Assembly (NCBI GenBank): GCA_036380835.1
Contig: DASVDZ010000017.1
Location: forward strand, 40,151 to 104,150
Length of the DNA stretch: 64,000 nucleotides
DNA from: DASQJL01 sp036380835
GTDB lineage: Bacteria > Eisenbacteria > RBG-16-71-46 > SZUA-252
Reading direction: 5' to 3'
How positions within the stretch are numbered: the stretch's first letter is position 1; each line of letters begins with the position of its first letter. Below are positions 41,840 through 50,407 of the stretch, in pieces. The translations under genes and the position numbers were made by a program. The notes below the pieces were generated by a model. That model worked only from the letters and a program-made list of their open reading frames with translations, made no database searches and had not been told where the DNA came from.

Positions 41840-42427
41840 TTACGGCCCGCCGCGCGTGAAGAACGAGTATCCGAAGCGGATTCCGAGATCCCAGGAGCCG
41901 AGGAAGTCGCTGTTGTCGAGGTTCCTCGTCACGACTCCCTGGAGCCGGAAGGCGGAGCGGTCCGCGACGGGAACCTTGACGCCGATCCCGCCGCTCAGGC
42001 GGCCCTGGGACTTCGATCCCGAGCCGTAGTCGAAGACTTGGATGCCGCCTCCGGCCGAGAAGAACGGCGTCGCCCCCCCGCCCGAGGAGAGTCGGCAGAG
42101 TACGCTGAGGCCGAGATCGACGGCGTCCGCCGTCTCCCCGCTCTGGCTCACCAGCGTCATTCCGATCGCCGGCTCGATCTCCACGGCGTCGGTGGCGAAG
42201 ATGCCCACGCGAAACGATTGTACGGGGAGGTCGACGAGGAACGCGTCGTCGGGGCGAGCGGATACGAGGTACCCGGCGACCTTGTCGAAGATTCGTAGCG
42301 TCATGGCGCCGTCGAGTCCGAGCTCGGTCGATCCCTTTTCCCCTACCGCGAGGGCGGGCGGGGCCAAGGCGGCCGTGGCGGCGAGGGCGAGGATGGCGGC
42401 GGACAGGCGGGTGCGGTTCGGGCGCAT
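41840..42427 (-). CDS. Small outer-membrane beta-barrel protein
   Basis: A 195-residue exported protein with signal peptide ending PPALA. The mature chain shows regular amphipathic strands (FRVGIFATDAVEIEPAIGMTLV, GGIGVKVPVADRSAFRLQGVV) and ends in GIRFGYSFFTRGGP, a barrel-like last strand. It resembles OmpW/OmpX-sized barrels but no family is clear. It lies 65 bases after the GATase-like gene and 43 bases before the alternative start of the epimerase gene. Confidence 0.65.
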   Translation of the reverse strand: MRPNRTRLSAAILALAATAALAPPALAVGEKGSTELGLDGAMTLRIFDKVAGYLVSARPDDAFLVDLPVQSFRVGIFATDAVEIEPAIGMTLVSQSGETADAVDLGLSVLCRLSSGGGATPFFSAGGGIQVFDYGSGSKSQGRLSGGIGVKVPVADRSAFRLQGVVTRNLDNSDFLGSWDLGIRFGYSFFTRGGP

Positions 42428-42492
42428 GGGGTCCCCCTGGGGTGGCCGGCCGGGCCCCGGTGCCCGGCGCGGGCCGCGATTCTACGCCCGGA

Positions 42493-43755
42493 TCAGGTCT
42501 TCTTCTCCTTCTTTTCCGCCGCGGGGAAGAGGACGTTGTTCAGGATCAGCCGGTAGCCGGGCGAGTGTTTGTGGAGGGCCAGATCGGTCGGCGGGTCGCC
42601 GACGGCGTGCTGGTAGTCCTCGGGATCGTGCCCGCCATAGAACGTGAAGGTCCCCTTGCCGAAGTGCCCGTGGATGTACTTCGCCTCGTCGGCCCCCGGC
42701 ACCTCGGCGAGCACCGTGATTCCCGGCTTCAGGAGACGCTTCTCGAATCCGGTCGTCTGGCCCATGAATCCCGGGACGTTCGCCACGTGGTCCTGCACCA
42801 GCATCGAGGGGACCGGGTCCTCCTTCGCCGAGAAGTCGAACAGCGTGAAGTAGTCGTTCCGCTCGCCGCGAAGTGACGCCTTGTTCGACGTGTCGATGTC
42901 GGAGAACTCGTAGACCAGGGGGTTCATCTCCAGCTCGAAATCCTGGAACGCCAGGCACTCGGAGAAATCGAGCTTCGCCTGCGCGTTCGGGTCGGCCGGA
43001 TCCCCGTCGTACTCGGGCCCGACGATGTCCACGTTCCGGGCCGCGAGCGCGATGTCGAAGGTGTCGGTGGCCGAGCACATCGCGAAGACGAACCCGCCTC
43101 CGGCGATGTACGACTTGATGGTCCGCGCCACCGCCTTCTTGAGCTCCGAGACCTTCGCGAAGCCGTAGCGGCGCGCCATCGCCTCGTTCTCGGCGACCTG
43201 GCGCCGGTACCAGTCGGTCGCGGCGAACGCGGCGTAGAACTTCCCGTACTGGCCGGTGAAGTCCTCGTGGTGGAGGTGGAGCCAGTCGTAGTCGGCGAGC
43301 TTCCCGTCGAGGACCTCCGCGTCCCAGAGCTTGGTGTACGGGATCTGCGCGTAGTCGAGCGCGAGCTGGACGGCGTCGTCCCACGGCGGCGCGCTCGGCG
43401 GCACGTAGACCGCCACGCGGGGGGCCGTCTCGAGCTTGACGACCTCCATGTTGTTGTCGGCGATCTCGGCCTTGATGCGCGCCACCTCCGCTTCGTCCAC
43501 CGGCTCGAGCGTCACGCCGCGGATCACCGCCTCGTTCTGGATCTCGGGCGCGTCCGGCAGGAGGAACGATCCGCCCCGGTAGTTGAGGAGCCACTCGCCG
43601 TGAATCCCCCGGGTGAGCGCCCAGTACGTGAGGCCGTACGCGCGGAGGTGGTCGCTCTGCTTCTCGTCCATCGGGACGAGGAGCCGCGCGAGCCCGGCGG
43701 CCGGAAGCGCCGCCAGGAGGAGCGCGAGGAGGCCGCCGAGCGCGAGCCGGCTCAC
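42493..43755 (-). CDS. Exported GATase-like protein (family often labelled asparagine synthetase B)
   Basis: A 420-residue protein with a signal peptide (residues 1-23). The middle (about residues 112-245) looks like a class I glutamine-amidotransferase/ThuA-like Rossmann fold: VAVYVPPSAPPWDDAVQLAL, DYDWLHLHHEDF, and GGGFVFAMCSATDTFDIAL where Cys227 is at the place of the GATase nucleophile. It has neither the N-terminal Ntn glutaminase nor the ATP-pyrophosphatase domain of real AsnB, so the common database label is misleading; the last part (HFGKGTFTFYGGHDPEDY) is again GATase-like. Its start overlaps the TPR gene (GTGA). Function unknown. Confidence 0.8.
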   Translation of the reverse strand: MSRLALGGLLALLLAALPAAGLARLLVPMDEKQSDHLRAYGLTYWALTRGIHGEWLLNYRGGSFLLPDAPEIQNEAVIRGVTLEPVDEAEVARIKAEIADNNMEVVKLETAPRVAVYVPPSAPPWDDAVQLALDYAQIPYTKLWDAEVLDGKLADYDWLHLHHEDFTGQYGKFYAAFAATDWYRRQVAENEAMARRYGFAKVSELKKAVARTIKSYIAGGGFVFAMCSATDTFDIALAARNVDIVGPEYDGDPADPNAQAKLDFSECLAFQDFELEMNPLVYEFSDIDTSNKASLRGERNDYFTLFDFSAKEDPVPSMLVQDHVANVPGFMGQTTGFEKRLLKPGITVLAEVPGADEAKYIHGHFGKGTFTFYGGHDPEDYQHAVGDPPTDLALHKHSPGYRLILNNVLFPAAEKKEKKT

Positions 43756-44501
43756 AGTTGCATCCGCTTTCGCATGGCGAGCACCTGAGCGCGCACGCCG
43801 GCGACGAGCGGCGAATCGGGATAGCGCTCGAGGAGCGCCTGGTAGTAGCCCATCGCGCGCTGCGGCGGCCCGCCCATGGCCAGCGTCTCGTCGCCGGCCA
43901 TCTTGAGCGCGTAGGGCGAGAGCCGGCTCTTCACGCTCGAATCGGCGACGGCGATGGCCTGCTCGAGCGCGGCGGCGTGATCGCCCCGGTCGCGCGCGAT
44001 CTCGGCGAGCGCCATCCGGAAGTGGTAGCGAAGCGCGGCACCCGGATAGCGTTCGAGCCCCTTCCGGAGGAGGAGGGCCGCGGAATCGGGCTTCTCCTCG
44101 GCGCGGAACGCCTCCGCCCGCGCGTAGAGGCGGAGCGGCTCGTCGTCGAAGTCGCGGCCGCCGCGGATGAGAAGGATCCGCTCGAGGGCGCCGTTCATCC
44201 TCAGGTTTCGGATGAACTTCTGCGTGAACTCCTGGTACCGCTTCGTGGCCGCGTCGAAGTCGCCCGCGCGGAACGCCGCCTCGGCCTGCGCGTAGAGCCC
44301 GTCCCCGAGCGTGTCCGCCGGCCCCCGCTGCCCGATCCGCCGCACCAGATCGCCGTAGCCGTCGGGAAGCGGCGCGTCGCGGGACACGGGCGGAAGCGCG
44401 AGGGGCGTCCTTCCCGACGGCGTTCGCGACTCGATCGTGCCCGCCCCCGTCGCGACGAACGCCGCCGCGAGCAGGGCGAGGATGGCCGGGGAGCGGCTCA
44501 C
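43752..44501 (-). CDS. TPR-like periplasmic protein
   Basis: A 249-residue protein with an N-terminal hydrophobic signal (VSRSPAILALLAAAFVATGAG). Degenerate TPR-like helix pairs follow: LYAQAEAAFRAGDFDAATKRYQEF, RLYARAEAFRAEEKPDSAALLLRKGLERYPG, YHFRMALAEIARDRGDHAAALEQAIA and AMGYYQALLERYPDSPLVAGV. Probably a scaffold in the cell envelope. It starts at GTG 44501 overlapping the DUF4175 stop by 4 bases, and ends overlapping the next start by 4 bases; the operon is tightly coupled at both ends. Confidence 0.8.
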   Translation of the reverse strand: MSRSPAILALLAAAFVATGAGTIESRTPSGRTPLALPPVSRDAPLPDGYGDLVRRIGQRGPADTLGDGLYAQAEAAFRAGDFDAATKRYQEFTQKFIRNLRMNGALERILLIRGGRDFDDEPLRLYARAEAFRAEEKPDSAALLLRKGLERYPGAALRYHFRMALAEIARDRGDHAAALEQAIAVADSSVKSRLSPYALKMAGDETLAMGGPPQRAMGYYQALLERYPDSPLVAGVRAQVLAMRKRMQL

Positions 44502-47500
44502 CGCGCCTTTCCCTCGAGCACCGACTGGAGGTACTCGTCGACGATCGCGCGGTAGCGCGGCGACACCGGATCGCGCCCGGCGCGCGCGAGGAGCGCGGCG
44601 ATCGACGGCCTCGACTGAAGGAGATCGGGCGACAGGGCGCCGGGCGAGCTGCGCACGACGTCGACTCCGGGGCGGGACGTCCGGCGGCGGGAGTAGTCGC
44701 GCTTCTCGACGGCGCGGGGCGCGTCGAGGAGCCGGCTCAGGATCCGCTGCTGCCGCTCGGTCGTCTCCTGGTCGAGGCGGCCGCCGCGCAGATCCTGTTC
44801 CACGCGCTTCATGTCGTTCGCGACGTCGCCCAGGTTCCCGAGCGTGCCGCCCCCTTTGCCGATCTGGTTCATGGTCTCCTCGAGCCCGCGCCGGATCGCC
44901 TCCTGCTCGGCGGCCATCCGCGCGAGCGCATCGCCTTGGCCTTCCGTCAGGCGCTGGCCTCCCTGTCCCTGCGTTTGGTCGCCTCCCTCGCCGCCCGGCA
45001 TCATGTTCATCGACTGGTCGTTCAGCGACTGCTGCTGGCCCGCGAGGCCCTGGAGACGCTCCATCGCCTCCTGGAAGCCGGTCGAGGACTTCGATCCCTG
45101 CATCGAGTCGCGGCTCCGGAGGACGCCCGCGGCGGCCTGATTCAGCCCGATCGCCGCCTCCTTGCCCGACAGGAGCCCGCCCGCCAGGTCCTGCTGCGAA
45201 TAGCGACCGACGGCGTTGTCCTGGTTCGCGAGCGCGCGCCCCAGCGCCTGGCCGATGTCGGGCGTGAGGAAGAGCGTCTGCTTGGCCAGGTCGCCGAGCC
45301 GCCGCGTCGCGGCGCTGGTCGCGTCCTGGAGGCCCTTCTGCGTCTCCGCCCGATCGTTGAGGCTGCTCGTCGGGTCGTCCAGCGTGTTCTCTTGGAGTTT
45401 CCCGATCTCGATCAGGTCCTTGGCCGCCGTCTCCATCTTCTCCGCGATGTCGTTCTTCTTCCGGTTCTTGAATCCTTCGCGCATCTCGTCGACGCTCTTC
45501 CGGAGCGCCGCGAGGCGCTCCTTCAGGCTCTTCGTGTGCTCCCCGGCCTGGTCGCGATTCGCCTGCTCCAGCCCCTGTTCGGCGCCGTGGAAGTCGGGGA
45601 GCGCGCCCTCTTCTCCCAGCTGGCCGGCGAGCCGCTGCGATTCCTGCGCCGCCTGCCGGTCCATCGCCTGGAGCTGGGTGGCCAGCGAGTCGAGCGCCGC
45701 GCGCTCTTCCTGGCTCATCGCCTCGACCTGCCGCTGGTTCGCGGCCAGCTCCTTGATGTCGTCCTGCCTCTTCGCGCGAGACAGCGAGTCGTTGAGCGCG
45801 ATCTGCCGGCGCTCCATCTCCGCCGCCCGCTCGGAGGCGGCCTCGAGCTTCTCCTCGGTCCGGATCTGTTTCAGCATCTCGATCGTGCGCTCGAGGTTCT
45901 TCATGACGAGGTCCTGGTTCAGCTTCAGGTTCTCGAGCGCGCGCTGCATCTCCTCGGGAGAGAGCTTCTTCATCGCCTGCTGGAGCTGCTCGATCGACCG
46001 CCTGAGGTCCTGGTCCTTGATCTGGCTCAGGATCTGCTGCAGCTCCTGGATCTTCTGCACCAGCTCGGCGTTCAGGGCGCGCGACTGCGACAGCTTGTCG
46101 GCGTCCTGACCCAGCTTCTGCGCGATCTTGTCGATCTTGTCGCGCATCGCCTGCTGCCCCTCGAGCGTCTTCTGGGCCTCCTGGCGCTTCTCCCACGTCA
46201 TCTCCTGGGAGCGCCCGAGGTCGCGCGACAGGTCCTCCGATTTCTTGGAAAGCTCCTTCGCGCTCTTGAGGACGTCCTCCAGCGTGTTGATCGACTCGTC
46301 GCGCTCGTCCGACAGGGACGAGAGGATCTCGGCCGCGGACGGGAACCGGAGCGTTCGCGCCTCGGACCACGTGGTCTGCGGGCCGTCCACCTGATCGCCG
46401 TCCGTCGCGCCGATCCGATACTCCACCTCCTCGCCCGGGAGCAGGTTCATCGGGCCGAGGGCCCACGTGTACCGGATGGCCAATTCGCGCGTCACGCCCT
46501 TCTCCTCGTGGAGCGTCTCCTCGCGCTCGGCCTCCTCGCGCGCCTTGTACCGGATCCGGATCGCGCGGACGCCGTAGTCGTCGGTCGCTCCGGCGATCAC
46601 CTCGGCGGTCATGTCGCGCGTCAAGTCCTCGACCGGCCCCGGCGAGAGGACCGTGACGGTCGGCGGCCGGTCGGGAATCGCGCGGACGTCGAACGGCCCG
46701 AGGTCGACCCGGCGGCCGCGCGCGTCGAGGAGGTGGATCGAATACCGGCCGTCCGAGCGCACGGGGAGGTCGAAGCGCGCGAGCCGCTCGCCGAGCGCGC
46801 CGCGGACCGGCGGTCCGCCGCCCTCGGCGCGGATCTCCGCGCGCTCGACCGAGCGGCTCAGGGTCACCGCGATGTGGGCCCGCGTGCCGCGCGGCGCGGC
46901 GAGATCGCCGGTGACCGCGCTTCCCTCCTCGGCCTTGAGCCCCGTGTAGGGGGGATAGTCGTACCGGATCCGGTATCCGGTGGCGCGCGGCAGATCGCGC
47001 ACCGTGAGCGCGAAGACCGGACTCGTCGCGCCGCCTGCCTCGACGCGATAGCGCACGTCCTCCTTGACGTTCCGGAGGGCGACGAAGTAGGCGCGCTCCC
47101 CCGCCCGGGCGCCCGCCAGGTCGTCGGCGGCGTCGAGCGGGAGATCGCGCCAGCCGCCCGGCTCCTCGATCGAGAGCGTGGGGCGCCGCGAGGTTCCGCG
47201 CACGAACGCGCGCACCGGCACCGATTCCCCTCCCTCGATCTCGATCGATCCCGGCTCCACGCGGATCACGACGGGAACCGCCGGGGCGGTCCGCGGATCG
47301 GCGATGTGGCGGAGGACGACCGAGGTCCGCGAGCCCCCCGCGACCGCGGTGATCGCCGCGAGGGCCGCCGCGACGCCGGCGGCCGCGAACCACTTGCCCC
47401 GCGCGTTCCAGAGACGAAGGCGCGCGATCGGCGCGGTCGCCGCGCGGTCCGCGGCGGAGCGCACCGCCGCCTCGCGGAGCGCGTCCGAGTAGTACCCCGC

Positions 47501-47845
47501 TTCCCGCCCGTCCTCGGTCAGCTCCAGCGCCGTCAGGAGCTCGTCGTCGCGCTCCCCGAGGAGGCGCCCGGCGGCGAGCGCCGCGTCCTTGAGCCGGGCC
47601 CGGGCGCGCAGCATGCGCGCGAGCGCGGCGAGCAGGAACGCAGCGCCCGCGACGAGGAGCGCGATCCGGAGGGCGGCGTACTCACCGCGATGGAGGGGCG
47701 CCGCGAGCGCGAGCCAGAACGCGACCAGGGCCACCGCGATCAATCCGACCACGGCGGCGAGGCCCGCCTGCTCGAGCGCGCGCCGGAAGAGGAACCCCCG
47801 GGCGCGGTTCAGCGTGGCGACGAGCCGGTCCCGCGACGCGCTCAT
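44498..47845 (-). CDS. DUF4175-family large membrane/coiled-coil protein
   Basis: A 1115-residue protein. The N-terminus has two membrane spans (about residues 27-50 and 57-80) and a third around residue 155; then Ig-like beta modules (residues about 185-480: VVIRVEPGSIEIEGGESVPVRAFV, YRIRYDYPPYTGLKAEEGSA). From about residue 500 to 950 comes a long, Gln/Glu/Lys-rich coiled coil (QKLGQDADKLSQSRALNAEL, LRRSIEQLQQAMKKLSPEEM). A Gln/Gly-rich tail with GQGGQRLTEGQGD follows. This matches DUF4175 proteins, usually found with MoxR/DUF58 genes, though those are not in this window. Probably an envelope-spanning scaffold. Function unknown. Confidence 0.85.
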   Translation of the reverse strand: MSASRDRLVATLNRARGFLFRRALEQAGLAAVVGLIAVALVAFWLALAAPLHRGEYAALRIALLVAGAAFLLAALARMLRARARLKDAALAAGRLLGERDDELLTALELTEDGREAGYYSDALREAAVRSAADRAATAPIARLRLWNARGKWFAAAGVAAALAAITAVAGGSRTSVVLRHIADPRTAPAVPVVIRVEPGSIEIEGGESVPVRAFVRGTSRRPTLSIEEPGGWRDLPLDAADDLAGARAGERAYFVALRNVKEDVRYRVEAGGATSPVFALTVRDLPRATGYRIRYDYPPYTGLKAEEGSAVTGDLAAPRGTRAHIAVTLSRSVERAEIRAEGGGPPVRGALGERLARFDLPVRSDGRYSIHLLDARGRRVDLGPFDVRAIPDRPPTVTVLSPGPVEDLTRDMTAEVIAGATDDYGVRAIRIRYKAREEAEREETLHEEKGVTRELAIRYTWALGPMNLLPGEEVEYRIGATDGDQVDGPQTTWSEARTLRFPSAAEILSSLSDERDESINTLEDVLKSAKELSKKSEDLSRDLGRSQEMTWEKRQEAQKTLEGQQAMRDKIDKIAQKLGQDADKLSQSRALNAELVQKIQELQQILSQIKDQDLRRSIEQLQQAMKKLSPEEMQRALENLKLNQDLVMKNLERTIEMLKQIRTEEKLEAASERAAEMERRQIALNDSLSRAKRQDDIKELAANQRQVEAMSQEERAALDSLATQLQAMDRQAAQESQRLAGQLGEEGALPDFHGAEQGLEQANRDQAGEHTKSLKERLAALRKSVDEMREGFKNRKKNDIAEKMETAAKDLIEIGKLQENTLDDPTSSLNDRAETQKGLQDATSAATRRLGDLAKQTLFLTPDIGQALGRALANQDNAVGRYSQQDLAGGLLSGKEAAIGLNQAAAGVLRSRDSMQGSKSSTGFQEAMERLQGLAGQQQSLNDQSMNMMPGGEGGDQTQGQGGQRLTEGQGDALARMAAEQEAIRRGLEETMNQIGKGGGTLGNLGDVANDMKRVEQDLRGGRLDQETTERQQRILSRLLDAPRAVEKRDYSRRRTSRPGVDVVRSSPGALSPDLLQSRPSIAALLARAGRDPVSPRYRAIVDEYLQSVLEGKAR

Positions 47846-47873
47846 CGTCCTCCCTGGCGCGGCGTGCCCGCGC

Positions 47874-48599
47874 TCAATGGGTCACCACGTAGCTCGCGAC
47901 GTTCACCGCGAACCGCATCGCCGCGTCGCGCTTCGCGGCCGGATCGTCGTAGATCCCGGCGTCTTCGATGCCGTTTCCGATGTCGGTGTCGAACGTGTAG
48001 AGGACCGCCATCCGCCCGCCGCGCACGACGGCGAAGACGCGCGCCGGACCCCCGTCATGCTCGTGGACCTTGGGCGCGCCGGAGGGGAACGGAAAGGGGG
48101 CGCGGAAGATCGGGTGGGAGAACGGCAGCTCGACGAGCGGCGCCTCCGGATAGACGCGCTCCATGAGCGCGCGGAACGACTTGTCCATGCCGAAATTGTC
48201 GTCGGCCCAGAGGAAGCCGCCCTGATCGAGGTAGCGGCGAAGCGAGCGGACCTCGTCGTCCGAGAGCTTCACGTTGCCGTGGCCGGTCATGAAGATCAGC
48301 GGGTAATTCCATAGGGACGGATCGGATGCCGTGACGACCGCCTCCTGATCCTGCGCGACCCGCACGTCGCCGCGGGAGCGGAGCGTCGCGAGGAGGTTCT
48401 TGAGGGAGGTCTGGTCGGAGTACCAGTCGCCTCCGCCGGAGTACTTGAGGCGGGCCACCGTGAAGCCCCCGGTCAGATCGGCGGTCACGGCCCGCGCCCG
48501 TCCCTCGCCGAACTGCCCGGGCGCCGCGGCCGGCGTCGAGAGGACGGCGCCCGCAAGGAGGGCCGGAGCCAGAATGGTAGAGCTAATCTTAAGGCGCAT
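47874..48599 (-). CDS. DUF4159 domain protein, exported
   Basis: A 241-residue protein with a signal peptide (residues about 1-26). The DUF4159 domain, a GATase/ThuA-like fold, is marked by GGFTVARLKYSGGGDWYSDQTSL, YPLIFMTGHGNVKLSDDEVRSLRRYLDQGGFLWADDNFG, and DKSFRALMERVYPEAPLVELPFSHPIF, ending DDPAAKRDAAMRFAVNVASYVVTH. Family members sit beside DUF4175 genes in many FCB genomes. It is followed by DUF4175 after 28 bases. The start lies in a short AT-rich patch without a clear ribosome site. Function unknown. Confidence 0.88.
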   Translation of the reverse strand: MRLKISSTILAPALLAGAVLSTPAAAPGQFGEGRARAVTADLTGGFTVARLKYSGGGDWYSDQTSLKNLLATLRSRGDVRVAQDQEAVVTASDPSLWNYPLIFMTGHGNVKLSDDEVRSLRRYLDQGGFLWADDNFGMDKSFRALMERVYPEAPLVELPFSHPIFRAPFPFPSGAPKVHEHDGGPARVFAVVRGGRMAVLYTFDTDIGNGIEDAGIYDDPAAKRDAAMRFAVNVASYVVTH

Positions 48600-48699
48600 T
48601 TTGGGTTAACGGCGCTCCGGGTCCTCGCGGCGGTGGCGGGACGGGGATCGTCCCGGGGATGGGTCAAGGGTACCAGAGGCCGGCCCGTCCCGGTCGACC

Positions 48700-50394
48700 T
48701 TATCTAGCAATACATCGGCACTTGGGGGGCGGTTCCTCAGGATCGATGCGCCGGCCCCTCATGCGCGACGGCGGCAATGACTCGACGCCGTCGCCCGCTC
48801 CGGCGTCGTCGCCGCGGGCGGAATTGCCCCACCGAAGCGCGGCGATCTCAAACTTATATTGCCCTGCGTCGATGGAGCGGATCACGCTGCGGGAGGGGTA
48901 CAGGGCGGGGTCAGTATCGGCTTGCACCGAACGGAAATAGCGGTAGGGTTCGCGCAGCACATGCAGCGCCTGCGGCTCGCCGTCAGGAAGCACGGTGTCG
49001 CAAAGATACTGCGGCTTCCTCCTGCCAAGGTCACTCCAGACGAGATCCCATCGATTACGGCGGGCAGCCTCGAGGGGCCCGCGCGACAGGAGCCCCACCA
49101 TGTCGTAGAAGTCGAGGCGTAGGGCCTCGTAGGCGATGGCTCCGAGGTCTGACGAGATCACGAGCGCCTTGTCCGGGGCGTTCTCGTCCAGCCAGCGTCC
49201 GAGCGATCTCCGGGCCGCCTGGTGGCGCGACCACTCGACGAAGAAAGCGTGCGTGCGCCGCCCATCGACCGCAGATTCACCGATCGAGATCGCGACGAAC
49301 AGGAGCGCGATGAGCGTGCGCGCTCGGGGTCTCAGCGTGGCCCGGACACCCAGCCATGCCGCGGCGGAAGCGACACCGAGAAGGGGAAGAGCGGGGACTG
49401 CGTACCGCATCAGGTCGGAGTGGGGACCCAGTACCAGGGATCCGGCGGTCAGGATCAAGAAGACGTTCGTGGTCAGCCGCAGCCGCGCGGGCGAATCCGC
49501 CTCGGTGGCGGGGCCGTCCCTCCTCCGCAGTCCGTGGAACAACGGCGCTACGGCACCGGCGGTCAGCGCCCCGAAGCCTCCAAGGCAGAAACGGGCGGTG
49601 CTCCGGAGTTGCGCCAGGGGGCCGGGCGCGTAGTAAGGCGAGATCGTCTTCAGCTCGGCCGCCTGCGGTAGCCACGATCCGTAGTAGAGGTCGTAGAAGC
49701 CGTAAAGAAGGCCGAGAACCACCCCACCGGTACAGGCCAGGGCTACCAGGAGTGCGGAGCTCCGGCCATGCAGGTACAACTCCACTGCCATCGCCGCGAT
49801 GAAAAGAAGGACCCCCTCGGGCCGTGTGAGAAGGCAAGCGGAAAGCAGGAACAGCACGAGAAGACGTCGACGCAGAGCGAACGCGGCCACGAACGCGGTC
49901 GCGAGTGCGGCGTACGGGATCGTCTCCATGCCGGAGGCGCTCCACCCGGTCCATGCCCCGGACACCGCAACCGGCAGGAGAACGATGAATCCGAGGATCG
50001 GCGACCCTCCCAGTAGGAGGACGAGGCGGTAGGCGACGAGCAGTCCCCCAGCCCCCGCCAACGCACCCATCGCGGCAGCTACGAGTTCCAGGCGCGCGAG
50101 GCCGATCCGGCGCGCTCCCGCGAGCACACATGCATACAGCAGGGAGCTCGCGCTGTTCACGCGCTCGTAGGAATTGAACGTGAGCCCTCGGCCGTCCGCG
50201 AGGTTCGCGGCGTACCGGTACGTAATGAAGGAATCGTCGTACTGATCCCCGCCGAGTACCAGGCGATGGTATCCGGCCCACGCGGCGGTCGCGAATGCGA
50301 GGACCAGGAGAAGGGGCATGAGCCACGCGATTCGGCGGGCACGAGCATGGCTCGAGCGGGTCCGCTCGTGCGTGCCCTGGTCGAACGGTCGCAT
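48700..50394 (-). CDS. Polytopic GT-C-like glycosyltransferase (AftB-like)
   Basis: A 564-residue membrane protein with about ten hydrophobic spans (residues about 25 to 390) and a soluble C-terminal domain. The first loop has DDSFITYRYAANLADGRG, the conserved acidic loop of lipid-linked-sugar GT-C enzymes such as mycobacterial AftB; ACLLTRPEGVLLF and GPHSDLMRYAVPALPLLG also fit. It probably moves a pentose or hexose from a polyprenyl-phosphate to an envelope polymer. Codons ending in A or T are more frequent than in neighbours (GC nearer 63% by eye), which hints at acquisition. It is 14 bases after the phosphoesterase gene. Confidence 0.75.
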   Translation of the reverse strand: MRPFDQGTHERTRSSHARARRIAWLMPLLLVLAFATAAWAGYHRLVLGGDQYDDSFITYRYAANLADGRGLTFNSYERVNSASSLLYACVLAGARRIGLARLELVAAAMGALAGAGGLLVAYRLVLLLGGSPILGFIVLLPVAVSGAWTGWSASGMETIPYAALATAFVAAFALRRRLLVLFLLSACLLTRPEGVLLFIAAMAVELYLHGRSSALLVALACTGGVVLGLLYGFYDLYYGSWLPQAAELKTISPYYAPGPLAQLRSTARFCLGGFGALTAGAVAPLFHGLRRRDGPATEADSPARLRLTTNVFLILTAGSLVLGPHSDLMRYAVPALPLLGVASAAAWLGVRATLRPRARTLIALLFVAISIGESAVDGRRTHAFFVEWSRHQAARRSLGRWLDENAPDKALVISSDLGAIAYEALRLDFYDMVGLLSRGPLEAARRNRWDLVWSDLGRRKPQYLCDTVLPDGEPQALHVLREPYRYFRSVQADTDPALYPSRSVIRSIDAGQYKFEIAALRWGNSARGDDAGAGDGVESLPPSRMRGRRIDPEEPPPKCRCIAR

Positions 50395-50407
50395 GGTCTA
50401 TCCTCTT

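Noticed and set aside
41795..41840. GTTAC word at about 41836 as another Pho site
   Set aside because: Single copy without a partner 10-11 bases away and not before a phosphate gene.
42493..43755. Asparagine synthetase B
   Set aside because: Neither the N-terminal Cys2 glutaminase nor an SGGxDS ATP-pyrophosphatase motif is present, and there is a signal peptide.
43752..47393. Continuation of the TPR gene frame upstream through DUF4175
   Set aside because: The upstream part has no homology and is a frame shadow of DUF4175. The TPR gene proper starts at GTG 44501, coupled to the DUF4175 stop.
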